Shown here in pieces: positions 49,006 through 62,220 of a stretch of 64,000 nucleotides of DNA. How positions within the stretch are numbered: position 1 is the stretch's first letter; every line of letters begins with the position of its first letter. The position numbers and the translations under genes were made by a program. The notes under the pieces were generated by a model. The model worked only from the letters and a program-made list of their open reading frames with translations, searched no databases and had not been told where the DNA came from. This DNA comes from Varanus komodoensis (lineage: Eukaryota; Chordata; Lepidosauria; Squamata; Varanidae): the NCBI RefSeq assembly GCF_004798865.1, contig NW_025335268.1, positions 6,289,127 through 6,353,126 on the forward strand. The letters run 5' to 3'.

Positions 49006-52000
49006 ATAGTCAACCCTTGAATGTGGGTTATCTGGTTGTCTGAATCTAGTTGGGCGGGGGAACAAAGAGCGAGCGAGCCCATTTTTGGCTTACCCTCCAT
49101 ATTCTGCCAATGTGTAGCTGCCATCACCAATGAAATGACACCACACAGAGAAAAAAAATATGTCCCTTGACATAATGCTTATTTTCTCCCTTTAAGCATG
49201 AAACTCTAGCTTCAGGCTGGAGTGCAATAGCAACGCCAAAGCCCCTGTAAATAAGAATTTAGAAGAGAACACATGCACACTATACACTCAGAGAGGGGTT
49301 TAAGTTGCCTTCTGATCACACAAGTTAGCGGTTGAAGTGCCCCCATGTTCAAGGTTATCGATATTCTAATGACATAGTGTGAGAGATTTGATGCAATAAT
49401 TTCAGATAGTGAAGCTGTGAGCTTATCATAAAGAACATTCTCTTTTCTTAAAAAAGTATCCTTTTGAGAAATGAGACAAATATAACTTGAAACAAATCAG
49501 GTAAACTATTTTCTAATGTCCATAATCTTCTTTAACTTCTCGAAGTAATTACATCCAATTCTGATCTAACTGCTCTGGGGAAATGCTGATGTAATTACTT
49601 CAACACTTTATCTGTAGTAACTTTGGTGGTTCCTACTTTGTGCTCATTCTGTCCATGAGTCTTTTTCGATTTGCTTCATGCCAACAGTGATACAATCAAC
49701 AAGAAGAGGAAGGGCAGAAGGGACATACGTCACCATCCTGCTGCTTGCCCAGGGACACCTGTTGCAGAGCTGTCCCACCCCAGATGGGTAGGCAGGTAGG
49801 GATGTGTTTGAATACAGTTTGTCTGCAAATCGTGTGAACCTGCTTAGCTGGCAACTCCAAACACAAGCAAGCATGCAATTCTACTGAACTTTTCACATTT
49901 TCCTGAACTTGTGCTTGCTTTTCGTAGTGTGCACTTGCACAAATTCTTCCCCAGCCACATTTACACATTTTAGGTTGGAAAGAAACATGCACTTTTTTCA
50001 AGCACTTTTTTCATTGGGAGAAAGATCATGCATTTTTAAAATGCACATTCTTCCTAATCCAAGCAAAAAGAAATGAAGAAAAAAGATGCTCACATTCAGG
50101 GATACAAATAAAGCAAATGAGCTTCAAGGAAGGATTCAGAGAATCTGAACAAACTCAGACATTGCACGTATACCCATTACTACAAGCAAGTGGCAAAACT
50201 GCATGACTGAATTATAGCTATTTGCTGGAAGTATCTGAAAGACATGGAATAAAGGAACTGATTTCTATGCTAAAAAATTATAAATTGCGATGATGATAAT
50301 GATAGATGAAAAATGGGCCTATGACGTGGGAGAAAATAAAGACTGATTTAATATCGGACTATTCTTATAGAACTTTGAAGCAGTTTAGGCTAGCGCTACC
50401 AGTAAATGCAAAGGCCAATGCACTTAAGATAACATTACATGAGTACAAATAAACTGGGACAATGAAGATAAGTTCCAATAACTTTGAGGGAAATGCTGGG
50501 TAGGCTGATTATAAATGATTTTACTCATGCTCAGAAATGAACTGGTGTAATATATTTAGTGTTGAGATGTACTTTTCCAGGCAGAACTAGTTACCTCTCC
50601 TGGGGATTCATTGTTTTGCCTACTTCCTGTGACTTGAACTGTTTGCTTCATTTATTTATCAGCAACCTTGTGCCAAATAGCAAAGGACAGAGAGCAATCT
50701 GCATGCACTCCCACTATGAGGCATCAGTTACAAAAGCACCACTGAAGTACAGTGGGGCTAGAAATGACACAATGCTGTGGATTGTATTGCAAGTCAGTAA
50801 CTGCCCTATTTATTTTACTGAGCCCACTCTTAAGTAAGAGTAGCTTGCCTCTTTGGGTGAAAAGAGAGTAGAAGTCACCACAAAGACTTTTGCTTTAAAT
50901 ACAAAAAGCAGTCTAGTTCCCTCCACTCTGCAGGGAGAACAAGTGTGTCTAGGCTGGCATCTTAAGCGATTTCCTGTGCAGTCATTGTCTTCAGGGCAAT
51001 GCTTTTTACCAGTTCTCCATCTCTGTAGCTTGCTAGGCAGGTGGTCTGGCTCATGGCAGGACTCAGTGACTTTTGGTCTGCTTCCAGACTTACTTCCAAG
51101 TACAACCAGCCCTTTCAACCTAAACCTTTGGGAATGTGATTTCCCTGCCCTGAGATCTTCATGCCAAACATTACTATTCCACTCATAACAAAACTTCTGT
51201 GAAAGTTCCTGATCCAGACAGGATATGACATGGCCTACTGAGCACATATTGAAATTGGCCTCAAGACAAAGGGAGCTCACTTCCCTGGTCAGCGACAGTC
51301 TCCTTGGACTCCTGAGGGTCAGGCTTGAGAGTTAAGGAACAGAACCTGCAAGCTAGCAGGCAGGTGAAGCCTAGTAAAAATTAGGCAGCACCTGGCAACA
51401 TGTGTTAGGAACAGGGGGTTGCACCTGCATGGGTGTGTGTGTGTGTGTGGGGGGGTAATCTGCAGGTCACGGGGGGAAAGACTAAATAGAAAAAGCCCTG
51501 GACCGAGTCGGAAAACAATCTGCCTCCTTGATCACACTCCTGTGCCCTTAGCTTCTCCTGCTTGCCCCTGGAAACTCTGAGAAAGCGAACACCCTGAGAA
51601 TTCAGACCCCAAGCATAAGACCAAGCAAGTCTATGGAAAGCCTAATCTCACTGAGTGGGTCTTGAACCGGCCTCCATCACCTAGGAACAGATTGCCATCT
51701 GAAGAAGAACTGAACTGCTTGGAGGATGAACTGTTGCAAAGCAACGGACAATAAAAATGCTATACAGGCGATATACAGTGATATAATTGATTATTCTTTT
51801 GTTTAATAAATTGTTCTTTAGCAGTGTTAGGCAGCTCTGTGGATTCCCAAGTGTCAACATATGAACCTATCCAATGAATTCATGTTGCTCTGAAGTGTAC
51901 AAAGCTCTTGCTGAAATCTCAATATATTGCAAAATATACCTGAGCGGGATATGACAAAAGAATCCATCTGCCACCTCCATCTCCAAATCTCAGCTTTTAG

Positions 52001-52110
52001 TCACCATGAGAACAGCAATGATTTAAAAAAGTTCCATTTTCATTCCAGGTTCCTTTTGACTCAGTTGCCACATCAGTAGTTTAATAAAACCCACTTCTTA
52101 CCAATCTCAG
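49006..52110. other. Mostly unrecognised sequence, including a GT microsatellite
   Basis: It contains a (GT)n-G7 tract at 51432-51457. The segment 49797-50180 has loosely inverted ends and may be a decayed MITE. The segment 51300-51860, with several AATAAA motifs, could be an unclassified repeat end. A 156-codon minus-strand frame (50810-51280) shows no domain and is not called. Confidence 0.4.
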
Positions 52111-52112
52111 TA

Positions 52113-52435
52113 CAGTGGTACCTTGGCTCACGAACTTAATCCATTCCACGACTCTGGTCACAACCCAAATTGGTCATGAGCCAAGTCAAATTTCCCCATA
52201 AGGTTCAATGCAAATAAGGTTAATCCGTTCTGTAAACATTTTTTAATCACAAAAATTTGAAGCAAAGTGACAAAGAACAACAAAGATCGCGGCCATCTCC
52301 ACCCCACCCCACCCCAGCACGACTGCAAGCATGCGCAATGCAGAGTTCGGAAACTCAGGCAAAATTTTTCTGAAATTTCTGTTCACAACCCAATTTGGTC
52401 ATGAACTGAGGCATTCGTGAGCCGAGATACCACCG
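52113..52435. mobile_element. Tc1/mariner-type (Tigger/pogo-like) MITE, copy 2
   Basis: A 323-bp element with left end CAGTGGTACCTTGGCTCACG and right-end complement CGGTGGTATCTCGGCTCACG, flanked by TA dinucleotides. It has the same orientation as copy 1 and is closely similar to it through the outer 120 bases on both sides. The interior includes an AAGTGACAAAGAACAAC motif that copy 3 carries in reverse complement. Confidence 0.9.
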
Positions 52436-52437
52436 TA

Positions 52438-55400
52438 TTTTTGTCCTAATTTTTCAGCCATTCCTGTTGTATGCAGTGCAGCCACTATTTCTTTTATTTT
52501 TATCTGAGTCCAGCCTGCCCCTACTAAGGCTCTGTACCTTCTTTGAACAGTCCTTTAAGTGGAGCATTGTCCCATTCTACTTCAGGTTACTTGAGGCTTG
52601 CAGGGAAGTTGGTAGCATCTCATTGAGTCACCTCAAGACAGGAAAAGTAGGCAAAGATAAACAAAGATAGTCCAGCTGAAATACAACAGGCTACATTCAT
52701 GCAGAAGCAGATGAAAACAGAACCTTGGATAGCTCCAAGTGGGTGCTGCTGGTTGGAGCATTTGCCTCCTCGAAGAACAATAGAATATTGTCTCAGCAGG
52801 AAGCTAAAGCTAACTGAAGAATGAAAGGTGACAAGGTCTGTAGGACTGTCAGCTCCATCCCTCCTGGAAGAGCCAACTGCAAGGTTACAAAGCCCTCAGC
52901 TGATATTCCAGACTTCAGCAAGGCCAGGGAGATCGAGGGTCAGCCAAAGACTGTCTAGGCAAAATGTTTTGCCTAGATGTGGATTCAGTATGTCCATGCT
53001 TACACCACTGATTTTCCTAATCCAGCTAGTTTATCCTTCTCTTTGCTGAAGCCCTGGCTGCTGCAAAGAGTCAAGTTCATAAATGAGGGAGCCAATTCAC
53101 TGTCGAAGCATATAGAATCGTAGGGTTCAAAAGCATCTCAGACAGAATCAAGCCATTCCCTGCTGGAGCTCTTGAAATGTTGTTGGCAGAGTAGACAATA
53201 GAGTGTTAGATGGAGAAACACCTGAGCTGGTATGAGGTAGCTCCATTTGTCAAAACTCATGTAGTGAGAGACGGGAAGGGCACTTTTCCATGCAAGGAGT
53301 TGATAGCAGTCTCCAAAACAGACAGCACACTCTTACTCTTCCTACCAACACTGAAGTTTATTTTTAGATGTTACCCCAACAAGAGCGCTCATTCAAGTAT
53401 GTTAAAATTGCAGCTCTTCAAATGAACTCCTCACACAGCTGGGCCGTAGGAATGGAATCATGGGACTAATCCCCCCACTACAAGCGCACAGCCACTTGCT
53501 GTACTGCCAAGGCCCACAGCCACTCAAAAAGGGAGGTACTAGAGGCAGAAAAGGTTAAGAACAAATGTCATGCCTGTCTTGCAGTATGAAAATCACAAAA
53601 TGCAGGGACACAGCGGTAAACACTCATGGTGCATCAAGAGCTAAGCAGTATCTTACATGCCCTATAGATCTGATACAAATCATAGGTACTAAATAGTTGC
53701 TTTACCTCAGGTTTTCTGTAGATAATAATAAAGCTCCACATTAAGGCAGCAAGCTCTGTCATTAAGACATACCTTGACATACCTAGCCACTGTTTCAGTG
53801 TCTCTCATTTCTTCAGTGTAAAGGAAGCTTAAAATCAGTACTCTTGCAGGTGAATTGCTACAGCTTGGTCTCCTGAAGTGATATACAATGGAAAACTTCT
53901 CATGTACAGTGTGTGTAGAAAATAACTGAACGCTCATGAGTTTAAAAACTAAAAAGCAGGTGCATATCCACAGAGATTTTTGCTCCAGGGCAGGAAGCAA
54001 TTACATGCATTGTTCAAAATGGCAGACTATTTCATATATACAAAGCAAAACACATTTCCTCTTTTTTTACTGAATGATAAGGTGTCCTAATGGAGAGTGC
54101 CCTGGGGTACTAACACAGAAACTACATTACCTCTCCATTATTTGCAACCATGGTGATGGCTTGGATATTTGAAAAGTTTCCCTGGTCAATACTAAAAGAA
54201 TGCTAAATGGTTTCTGCCCATTCACAAATAGGCTGTTGCCCCCTTCTTCAGCTAACCAGGTATGTGTTTCCCTCTCCCAAAGATTTTTATCTGGAGTTGC
54301 TTGTGAATGAGCAGCTATCAGCTTGGAGCTCCATTGGTAAGCCTGACACTATGGGATTTGATCTCAACAGAACCAGGCAGCTCTGAGCCAGCCAGAAACT
54401 GTCCCTGCAAATGTTGTTTTCGCTATCAATCTGGCTATGCCTGTTCATCACTGGCCTCTATTAGCCATGAGCCTGTCAACCCATACAGGTGCTTATTTGA
54501 TTGTATAGTGCATTAATTTGTGCTCTGACTGGGATGAACACACATCTACAACCTCTCGCAGAGCTCACCCTTCAGGCCTTACTTGACCAGGGGATAGTTT
54601 ATATACACTTAGTACTGAGTAGAGAAAGGGAGAAATTCAATTTTCTTATAAAATGGATTTGTGTACAAAAGTTTGTGCAACAATTTAAGATACCCCAAAG
54701 CTCTTCTGTGGTTCTCAAAACAAGTATCTTCTGTTTAGATACATATAGAATACTTTACTTAAGTGATCAAAGTATGTGGGAAAAAATGTCATGGCTCTAT
54801 AATCAATTGTATCAACTATTAGCCTTGTCACAAGGATGCAAAATAAGGAGCTCAAAGGACCCACACTAAAAAATATTATTTTGGAATGCTGATGTGGGCA
54901 AAACATTGCCACTGTCCTAAGTGCACTATAAATAGTCACAGCAACAGGTGTCAGATGACAGCAGAACATTGTTTAATCTGTCCTACTTTTAAAAAGGAGT
55001 AATAAACTGAATTGCAACAGAGCATAAAACCTTGCTTGCATAAGTATTATAATTTTGATGTTTGAAAAATACATAATGCCTTTTGAAAGTGATGACTCAT
55101 TGAAAAAATATCTTTCTTGCCAAAAGGAAGGGAAAAAGATGTTCTCAAAAGACCTTTAGGCAGATTTTTTGGGGGTGGGGGGAGACTTTCTTTCCTTATC
55201 TGCCTCAACCTATTACTTTAAATCCATATCCCAGAGGCAATCTTGTCGATCTTCATATTGCTTTTATAGCTGGAGGAGCTACAGAGCTGCAACAGATTCA
55301 GCTCTTCCTCTTGCATGTTTATTGTGGAGATATGCCTGATTTGAACATGCTCATGAATGAATGAACAAATTCCCTGTCCATGCCAAGATTTATCCCTGGG

Positions 55401-55905
55401 TTAACCTGGCTGCCAAGGAGTAGGTGGCATTTAATACATGAGCTACTAGGACCACTGGATTTAACAATATTTGTCAGGGTAGCTGGAGTGACATGGAATC
55501 TAAATGCCATCATTCAGGTATAGAGCTCACCCCAGTCCACTCCCTCACTTATCTTCTGCTATGTACGTCCACCACTGGATTGACTGAGGGCTTGTTGGGT
55601 AAGCAGGCAGCATCACAGGCAGTGAAGACGTAGTCATTTTGGTTGTACATATTTAAAAGAGATATTGTTAAAAATTAGGGTTTTGTGTTTTTTAATAGCC
55701 ATAGTTGCTTGAAGTCTCTGAAGAGCTTCATTTCCCCTGGGGGCGATGGGGCCTGGACCAGCATATTTGGCTGTGGAAGGCTGCCCTATAAGGTACAAAG
55801 GCAGCATGACTTTAACATCCCTCTGTCCACAGAGTACCTTCAACAAGAGGGTACAAAAGCCCCATACTCTTTCTTTCTTTTGTATAATTACATGTACCTT
55901 GCTGT
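52438..55905. other. Sequence with nothing recognised
   Basis: No gene, RNA gene or named repeat was identified. Confidence 0.5.
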
Positions 55906-56005
55906 GGTAGCTGCTGGATGCCAGCAAATTGTCCCCAACTTATGGTGACCCTATGAATGAACTTCCTCCAAAATGTCCCATCCTTCACACCTTACTATGA
56001 CAATA
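55906..56005 (-). mobile_element. RTE-clade LINE 3' tail fragment
   Basis: The plus strand reads 'gctgctggatgccagcaaat', 'gaccctatgaatgaacttcc' and 'aaaatgtcccatccttcaca'. This is the antisense 3' end of the second RTE family, as at 37630. Confidence 0.6.
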
Positions 56006-57408
56006 ACCATTTTTTTAATCTTACTTGTCCATATGTTTCCAGATTGTTGTGGTTAAGGGTAATAAAGCTATGAGTTCCAATTATATTAACAAACACTAAT
56101 TACTGGGTTATTTTTGTGAGGTTAAAATGAAAGGGATAACCTTGTGACCTTGAATTCCTTGCAAGAGGAAGAAAGGTGAGAAATAAATGAAATGCCATAA
56201 TAAAAATATTAATAATATTGCAGGGTCCAAATGGGTTGATTCCATTCATTTGTATACCGTGACTTAAAGTACTGCCGCATTACATATTTGATGGCATGCG
56301 GAGAAGAGTGTTTGTCTCTGTCATAAGTATTTATGTTGCTTGAATACTAATTATTAGAGTTACAAGAATGTTTTGTCTTGGCATCTAGGACATTGTTTCA
56401 CACACTGCGTGCCAAGAAGAGTGGGCAAGGGAGAGTGGTCTTGCATTTTGAGCCCGCTCCTCAAGTGAATAACACGGTTCCAGCCCTCACACTGTCAACC
56501 ATATTTCTCAACACCACAAGGTCAATTGGACAAACCTCAAGGTTTAGATGGTCTTTCTCCTGCAGCCAGCAGTGATACCCAGCAATCTGTTTGTACAAAG
56601 CATCCACTGGATGCAGCAGCCCTGACACCTCCAACCCTGATTTTACTGGCATGCAAAGCAGTACGACTTTTCACAGCACTACAACGCAATTTGGCATTAC
56701 TTACACAATTAAAATTAAAATTAATACTGCATAAGGATGTGTACCTGCATTACCTAACTGCATCTTCCTGATGGTCGTACCAGAAAACTGTTTTAGCACA
56801 TGAGAAGATAGACAACGCTTGCTTGTTGTGCTATATCCTGGCACCTTCTGAAGCTGGTGTCCTTTTTGCAATTGTCCTTTCTCAAGACAGCATTTCAGTA
56901 GAAAAATCAAATTCTGCCAGCAACCAAGCCGCATTCTGCTGCCAGAAGATAATAATCCCAAATCCTGGAGAACCATGGGCACACTGGGCAGTGTCTACCA
57001 CAAGGAGCACAGCTTCGCTTTCCCCTCCTGGCCAGTACAATTTGCACAACATCTTAATCGTCTTTTAATTGCCCAATTAACACTTCAGGACAACCCTGTT
57101 TTTTTGTTTTATTTCAAAAACACTCAAGATTGTGGTGCATGCAGACAAACATTAGTGCACATTGGCTGGTCACACCTATTGTGTACCACCTCTGGCCTGT
57201 TGTGGTTGACAAGCATGACCCCATAAAGAAACTGGGAACAGAAGTTGCCCTGTTGTCCTTGCACCTGGCCAGTCATTCTGTGTGAACTGGGCCCTAACAA
57301 TATCACAGGACCACTGCAGCAACTCTATCTGAAGACCGAGTTGGCTGAATTGCATACTGCCATTATGGGGCAGCATGACTTATTACTGAATAACCACTTT
57401 CACTTAAA
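56006..57408. other. Sequence with nothing recognised
   Basis: Several medium-length open frames occur on both strands between 56370 and 57400. None shows a motif I recognise. Confidence 0.45.
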
Positions 57409-57410
57409 TA

Positions 57411-57902
57411 CAGTGGTACCTCGGCTCACGAACGCCTTGGTTCATGACCAAATCAGGTCGCGAACATAAATTTCATGAAAATTTTGACTTGGGTCACAAA
57501 CTCCGCATTGGGTGGCAACCAAGATCGCAGCCATCTCCCCCCCCTGCCCCCCCCCCCGAGTGGGGAGATGGCCACGATCACAGTTGCATTCATGCAGGAA
57601 AGACAGGCACAATCTCAGCCATCCCCCCCACACCCCGCAACCAGCACGATCGCAGTTGTTCTTTGTCACTTTGTTTCAAATTTTTCTGATTAAAAAAAAT
57701 AGTTACAGAACCAATTAACCATATTTACACTGAACCTTATGGGGAAATTTGACTTGGCTTGCAACCAAAAACTGGCTCTCAACCACATTCAGAGGGGCCA
57801 GAACGGATTAACCTTATTAACATTGAACCTTATGGGGAAATTTGACTTGGGTCACAACCAGAGTCGTGGAATGGATTAAGTTCATGAGCTAAGGTACCAC
57901 TG
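57411..57902. mobile_element. Tc1/mariner-type MITE, copy 3, with internal duplication
   Basis: A 492-bp element with left end CAGTGGTACCTCGGCTCACG and right-end complement CAGTGGTACCTTAGCTCATG, flanked by TA. It lies in inverse orientation to copies 1 and 2: its TTCTTTGTCACTTTGTTTCA is the complement of the interior of copy 2. It is longer because a block of about 93 bp near the right end is tandemly repeated, with the start of TGAACCTTATGGGGAAATTT at 57731 and again at 57824. Confidence 0.9.
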
Positions 57903-57904
57903 TA

Positions 57905-60900
57905 TATTGGTCCAAATACATAATATACATGGTAAATGCACAGAATGAACATCAAAAACAATAATTTAGGGTTTTCCCCTGAATTCTAACCTCTTGCTCT
58001 AATAACCAGACTAGAATATCACTATGTTGCATTTTCTTTTCTGGTTCAGTGCAAGGGTGAATCAATTTTGCAAGTTATGCCTTCAAGTCACCTGTGCTGC
58101 ATGGCACTGCTGTGTTAAAAGTATTATAGTGGAAAGGTTTATGGGACCACTTCTGAGAATATCCATGCACTACAAAGTCACATCCAATTCAGATAAAATT
58201 TTAATATGAAGCTGTGATGTCTCACAATACCTGGTAAAACAGAAAATGTGCCTAAAAATAGTTCTGTCATCCACTACAAACCAGGAGAAGAGCACAGAAT
58301 CTATTCAGAAGCCCTTGAATAACCCTTTTATTTTACAAGTGTTCAACATTTGACAAGCTTAGTTAAAAATATGATCCAGTCAGCTGCAGCTGCAGAATAT
58401 CTGCATAACATCAGTCTAAGTACATCCATTCATGTTTATTTTACTGATAATACTTATATACCACTTAATAAAATATCTAAGGGCACAATCCCATGGCCAC
58501 TGGATAAGTGTCTAGATGGCTATGGAATAATTCAGATTCCTAGCTCCAGCTTTGGAAAATTGCTCCAAAGGCAGAGCTGGTGTTCTAAAACTTCATTTCT
58601 ATGTCATACTTTCAATGGCCCTTCTGGTTATTGAGGTAGCTAACAGATAAAATGACCTTTTAAAAACCATTTCATTTAAAAAGACAAAAGCATAGTTCTT
58701 TCCACACTGGCTGTGCAGCCTGGGGGCTCTGAAGTCTCAGATCTGACCTTGGAGAGAGTTTCTGACATCGGAGCTGGGACTCAAATTTCCTATGGCCATC
58801 TAGACTTTGTCAAGCAGTGATAGGATTGCTCTGCCCACAGGACTTAACTTGACTGCTACGTGTATTAAGCTGTTATTATCCAGCTTTCCTAGGCTTTTAA
58901 TTAAGCGAAAACAAGGAGGCCAATACTGAACTAAAACACTAAAATCTAAGGTTTATTAGCTCTACAGCTTATAGGCTTATGCATAACCTGCTCACTCATG
59001 CACTGCCATCAATTTATCCCAGTAAAATGTGCTGTTTTATTTTGAAGGCAGGCGCATCTGGGAATAATTTATAGACAAGTTAGGCAATAGGTTCCCTAAA
59101 TCATTTCAAGCAGGGTTGTTGTGTCATCTGCACTTGGCATGGTTGTAGCAGGGTGGCTTATTTTTCTGGAACCCATGGCTTGTTTAACTGTAATTCACAT
59201 GCATGTCCAAACCTGGCGGGGCTTGGTTCCTGAAAAGCTTTGCAGAACTGCTCAGCAGGACAGCCAACAAGGTACTGATCCTCATGAACTTTGCAAACTC
59301 TTATGTTCCAAACCCTGACTAGCAACAGACCACGCTTCCATAGTCTCCCCCTCCCTTGGCATAGTCTCTGCCATAATCTCCTCCTTTTTCCTCCTTCCCC
59401 TTGTGACCCAACTCTGTGCAATCTACACAGCGACCTTGAAGGAACCTGCAGTTCTGCCAAGTTTAGATTCATCATGGTTGAGGTTCCACACACCTACAAG
59501 GTTTCTGAAGAGCTTCTGAAGGAGAAACATCTCATTTGTAAAACTGCATATTACACAGTACCTTGAGCCTTCATCTAGTATGAACCCTACAATGATTTAA
59601 TGTGAAACATTTCCTTTCCTTTCCTATTTCATTTCATTGGTGCAACTGATCTGTCCTAAGATTCCTTCATTAACCCCCTGCAAACACACACTTTTGTTAA
59701 AGTCTTCCATTACTGCTTGACTATTCCTCCTACTGCTGAATCTATTCTCCCACAATGGTCTTGTCCACGCACTGAAACCCATGGCCCATCTTCTATTCCA
59801 CAGGTTGGAACCGATAAACTCAGAACTGGTACAATATTTAATACAGGGCCTACAGCAGGCACAGCTGAACCAGCAGAATGTTTCAGTGCATTTCTGGAAT
59901 GAGAAAGAGCTTGGCACATTTATAGTTCTCTGGATGAGTCCAGAGGTATAGAAATACCTGCAGAGAACCAGGCACAATGGCCTTCAGATGTTAATGTGAG
60001 GCTTTATGGGCTTCCCTTCAGAATGCAAGGGAAAGCTTCACAGTCTGAAGAAAAGGTTTAAGGAAATCACAACTTAAACCAGGACTCCTGGATCTTGCTG
60101 CACACCATGCCATTCTGGTGACTCCCCTGCTTGGGTGGCATGAGCTGGCACCTGGTTATCTCACTAACAGTGGGACTGCCTTGGCCCAGCCTCAGAGAGT
60201 TTGCCACCATCCCATGAATTCCTGCCACTCTCCAACCTGTGATTCCTCCTCTCTGACTCTAGACACAACCAGATGTCCAGAACATCAAGATGTCCGGATA
60301 TAGTTGCACTGCCAACCATATCCAGTACATCCAAGCCATGCAGCACTCCATCCACAACTGCTTCAAGACTCCCAGATACTGCCCCATCCCCAAAAGTATT
60401 CTGCATAAAGCCCTTGGAAATGACAATATGCCCAGTCTGTCTACCCTGTCTTCAGGCTGCCCATTCCACTTCTGGGACTAGTTAATTAACTGAACACCCT
60501 TTTATAAGCAGCCAACATATTTTCCTCCTGCTCTGAGAAAAGTAACGTGGTCCTCCAAGGTGCTGTGTAATCCAGAACAGGGTAGGGGAAAGTCCCCGAA
60601 GGTGAGGGTAATCCTGAAGAACAGCATCCTGTACAGAAGCAGAGCAGCCAATTCTGGCAGCCATTAGAGCCTTCACAACCAAGGGAAGAGGCACTGCAAG
60701 AAGAGCCACCAGGAACCAAAGCATAAAAGGCGATAAAGTGTAAAACTGGCTAGAAGGGACCTGGTCACTGCCATTAAAGCATCAGGGGCATGTATATATG
60801 AGCTTTTCAAAGAAATGAATCAACTTAAAAACAGAAGGGCCAATGAGCATCTAGTTTCTATCTTGTCCACTCGGACCACAGCTAGCAGCGTCCATTTTCC

Positions 60901-62220
60901 AGGTGAATGTGTGTGAAGGCATGGCATCCATGGAGCTTGTCTCTGAGTGGGCAATGGGGGAAAAAACTGCCATCACTTACAGGAATACAAATGCCATTCA
61001 AACCTTGGGAAATAGCCTTGTCTATATTTGGGTCCATGCGCCATGCTAGAGCACTGGCATAGCCCATAGTATCTCTAGCATGCACACAACAGTATCTCTC
61101 CCCACCCTGTGTGGCTTCTTCTGCAACCACACCACCCTGGAGCACCTGGACTACCTCAGTCCCCTGCCCCCCACCTTCACCTCAGTGAGTGCCTCATCCA
61201 CCAGTCTTCCATGGGTGGCACCACACCATGGCCTGGAGACAGCTGAACAAGAGCCTGCACCACTGCTTGAGTATTCAAACACTTCTGCCAGAGCGGTGGC
61301 AGCAACCACAATCTTCCTCAGAGGGAGCCATGGAAGAGGAAAGGCACTGGCTGCAGGTGCTGAGCTGTTTCTTTTGTTCCTCCATGTTAATCTGCATATC
61401 TACTCCTCCCTCTTGCTTTATACTTTGGGGTTCTATACTATCCCTTCCTTCTTCTAGCAAAGTAAAAATCAGCAATGAGGAGGTTGTCCTGGGGTGCTTT
61501 CAAGGACACTTCCAGCTCACAGTCTGCAGTGATGTTATGTGCTTAGATGAGGCGTTTCACTAGAGAGAAAGGGATGATGGTTTCATTTCAGAACCATGGA
61601 CACCAATAATGCTAGGAGATCTGGAGTTGCTCCTTAAAAGCACAGGATCACTTGTTTGAAACACAAGAGAATCCATCAGCTTATCCACAAAGGTACATTC
61701 TCACCACGGGTGTTAGCACTGGAAATCCTGTTTAATGTTTCTGGGGTATGATTATTGATCATTGCACATTTCTTTCTCTTTCTGTCTTTATTTCTCAATT
61801 TTCTCCAGTTTCCCCATTCCTCTAACCAAGTTATTGACATGCCTCTATTTGAGCAGCATTACCTACTGCTCTCCAGGTATTTGATGCAAAGCGAATAAAC
61901 AACTTGATATATGAACCAAGACAGGCTTGCTACTGCCGGTAGACTATGCAGGCTAGAGAGTGTGATTTTCTGGCTGTGGCATCGCAGCAGCTGTAGCAGA
62001 GCAGCTTACAGCAGATTGATGTCCTGTCTGCTGGTGGGCACCGCCATGTACGGAAGGTGATTGTACACTGATATTGCATGGAGAAACCTGGGATGGTGCC
62101 AGATTTCATGGAACTTTCTGTACGCTCCAGGCTACTTTTGAAAGTACAGCAGCAGAAATGGGTCCTGCAATTTGCTGTTTAGACACAGTAATGAGGAAAT
62201 CTTACAGCAGATTTGCACAT
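57905..62220. other. Sequence with nothing firmly recognised upstream of the Harbinger remnant
   Basis: The part 59100-61560 is less AT-rich and contains many medium-length open frames on both strands. Parts of it may belong to the decayed Harbinger element that follows, but I could not recognise a DNA-binding partner gene or terminal repeats. Confidence 0.4.

Noticed and set aside
49797-50180. Possible MITE with ends resembling 'tagggatg' and 'gtagtaat'.
   Set aside because: The inverted similarity is weak and no target duplication could be defined.
50810-51280. A 156-codon minus-strand open frame.
   Set aside because: No recognisable domain, no plausible splice or initiation context, and overlapping frames of similar length on the other strand.
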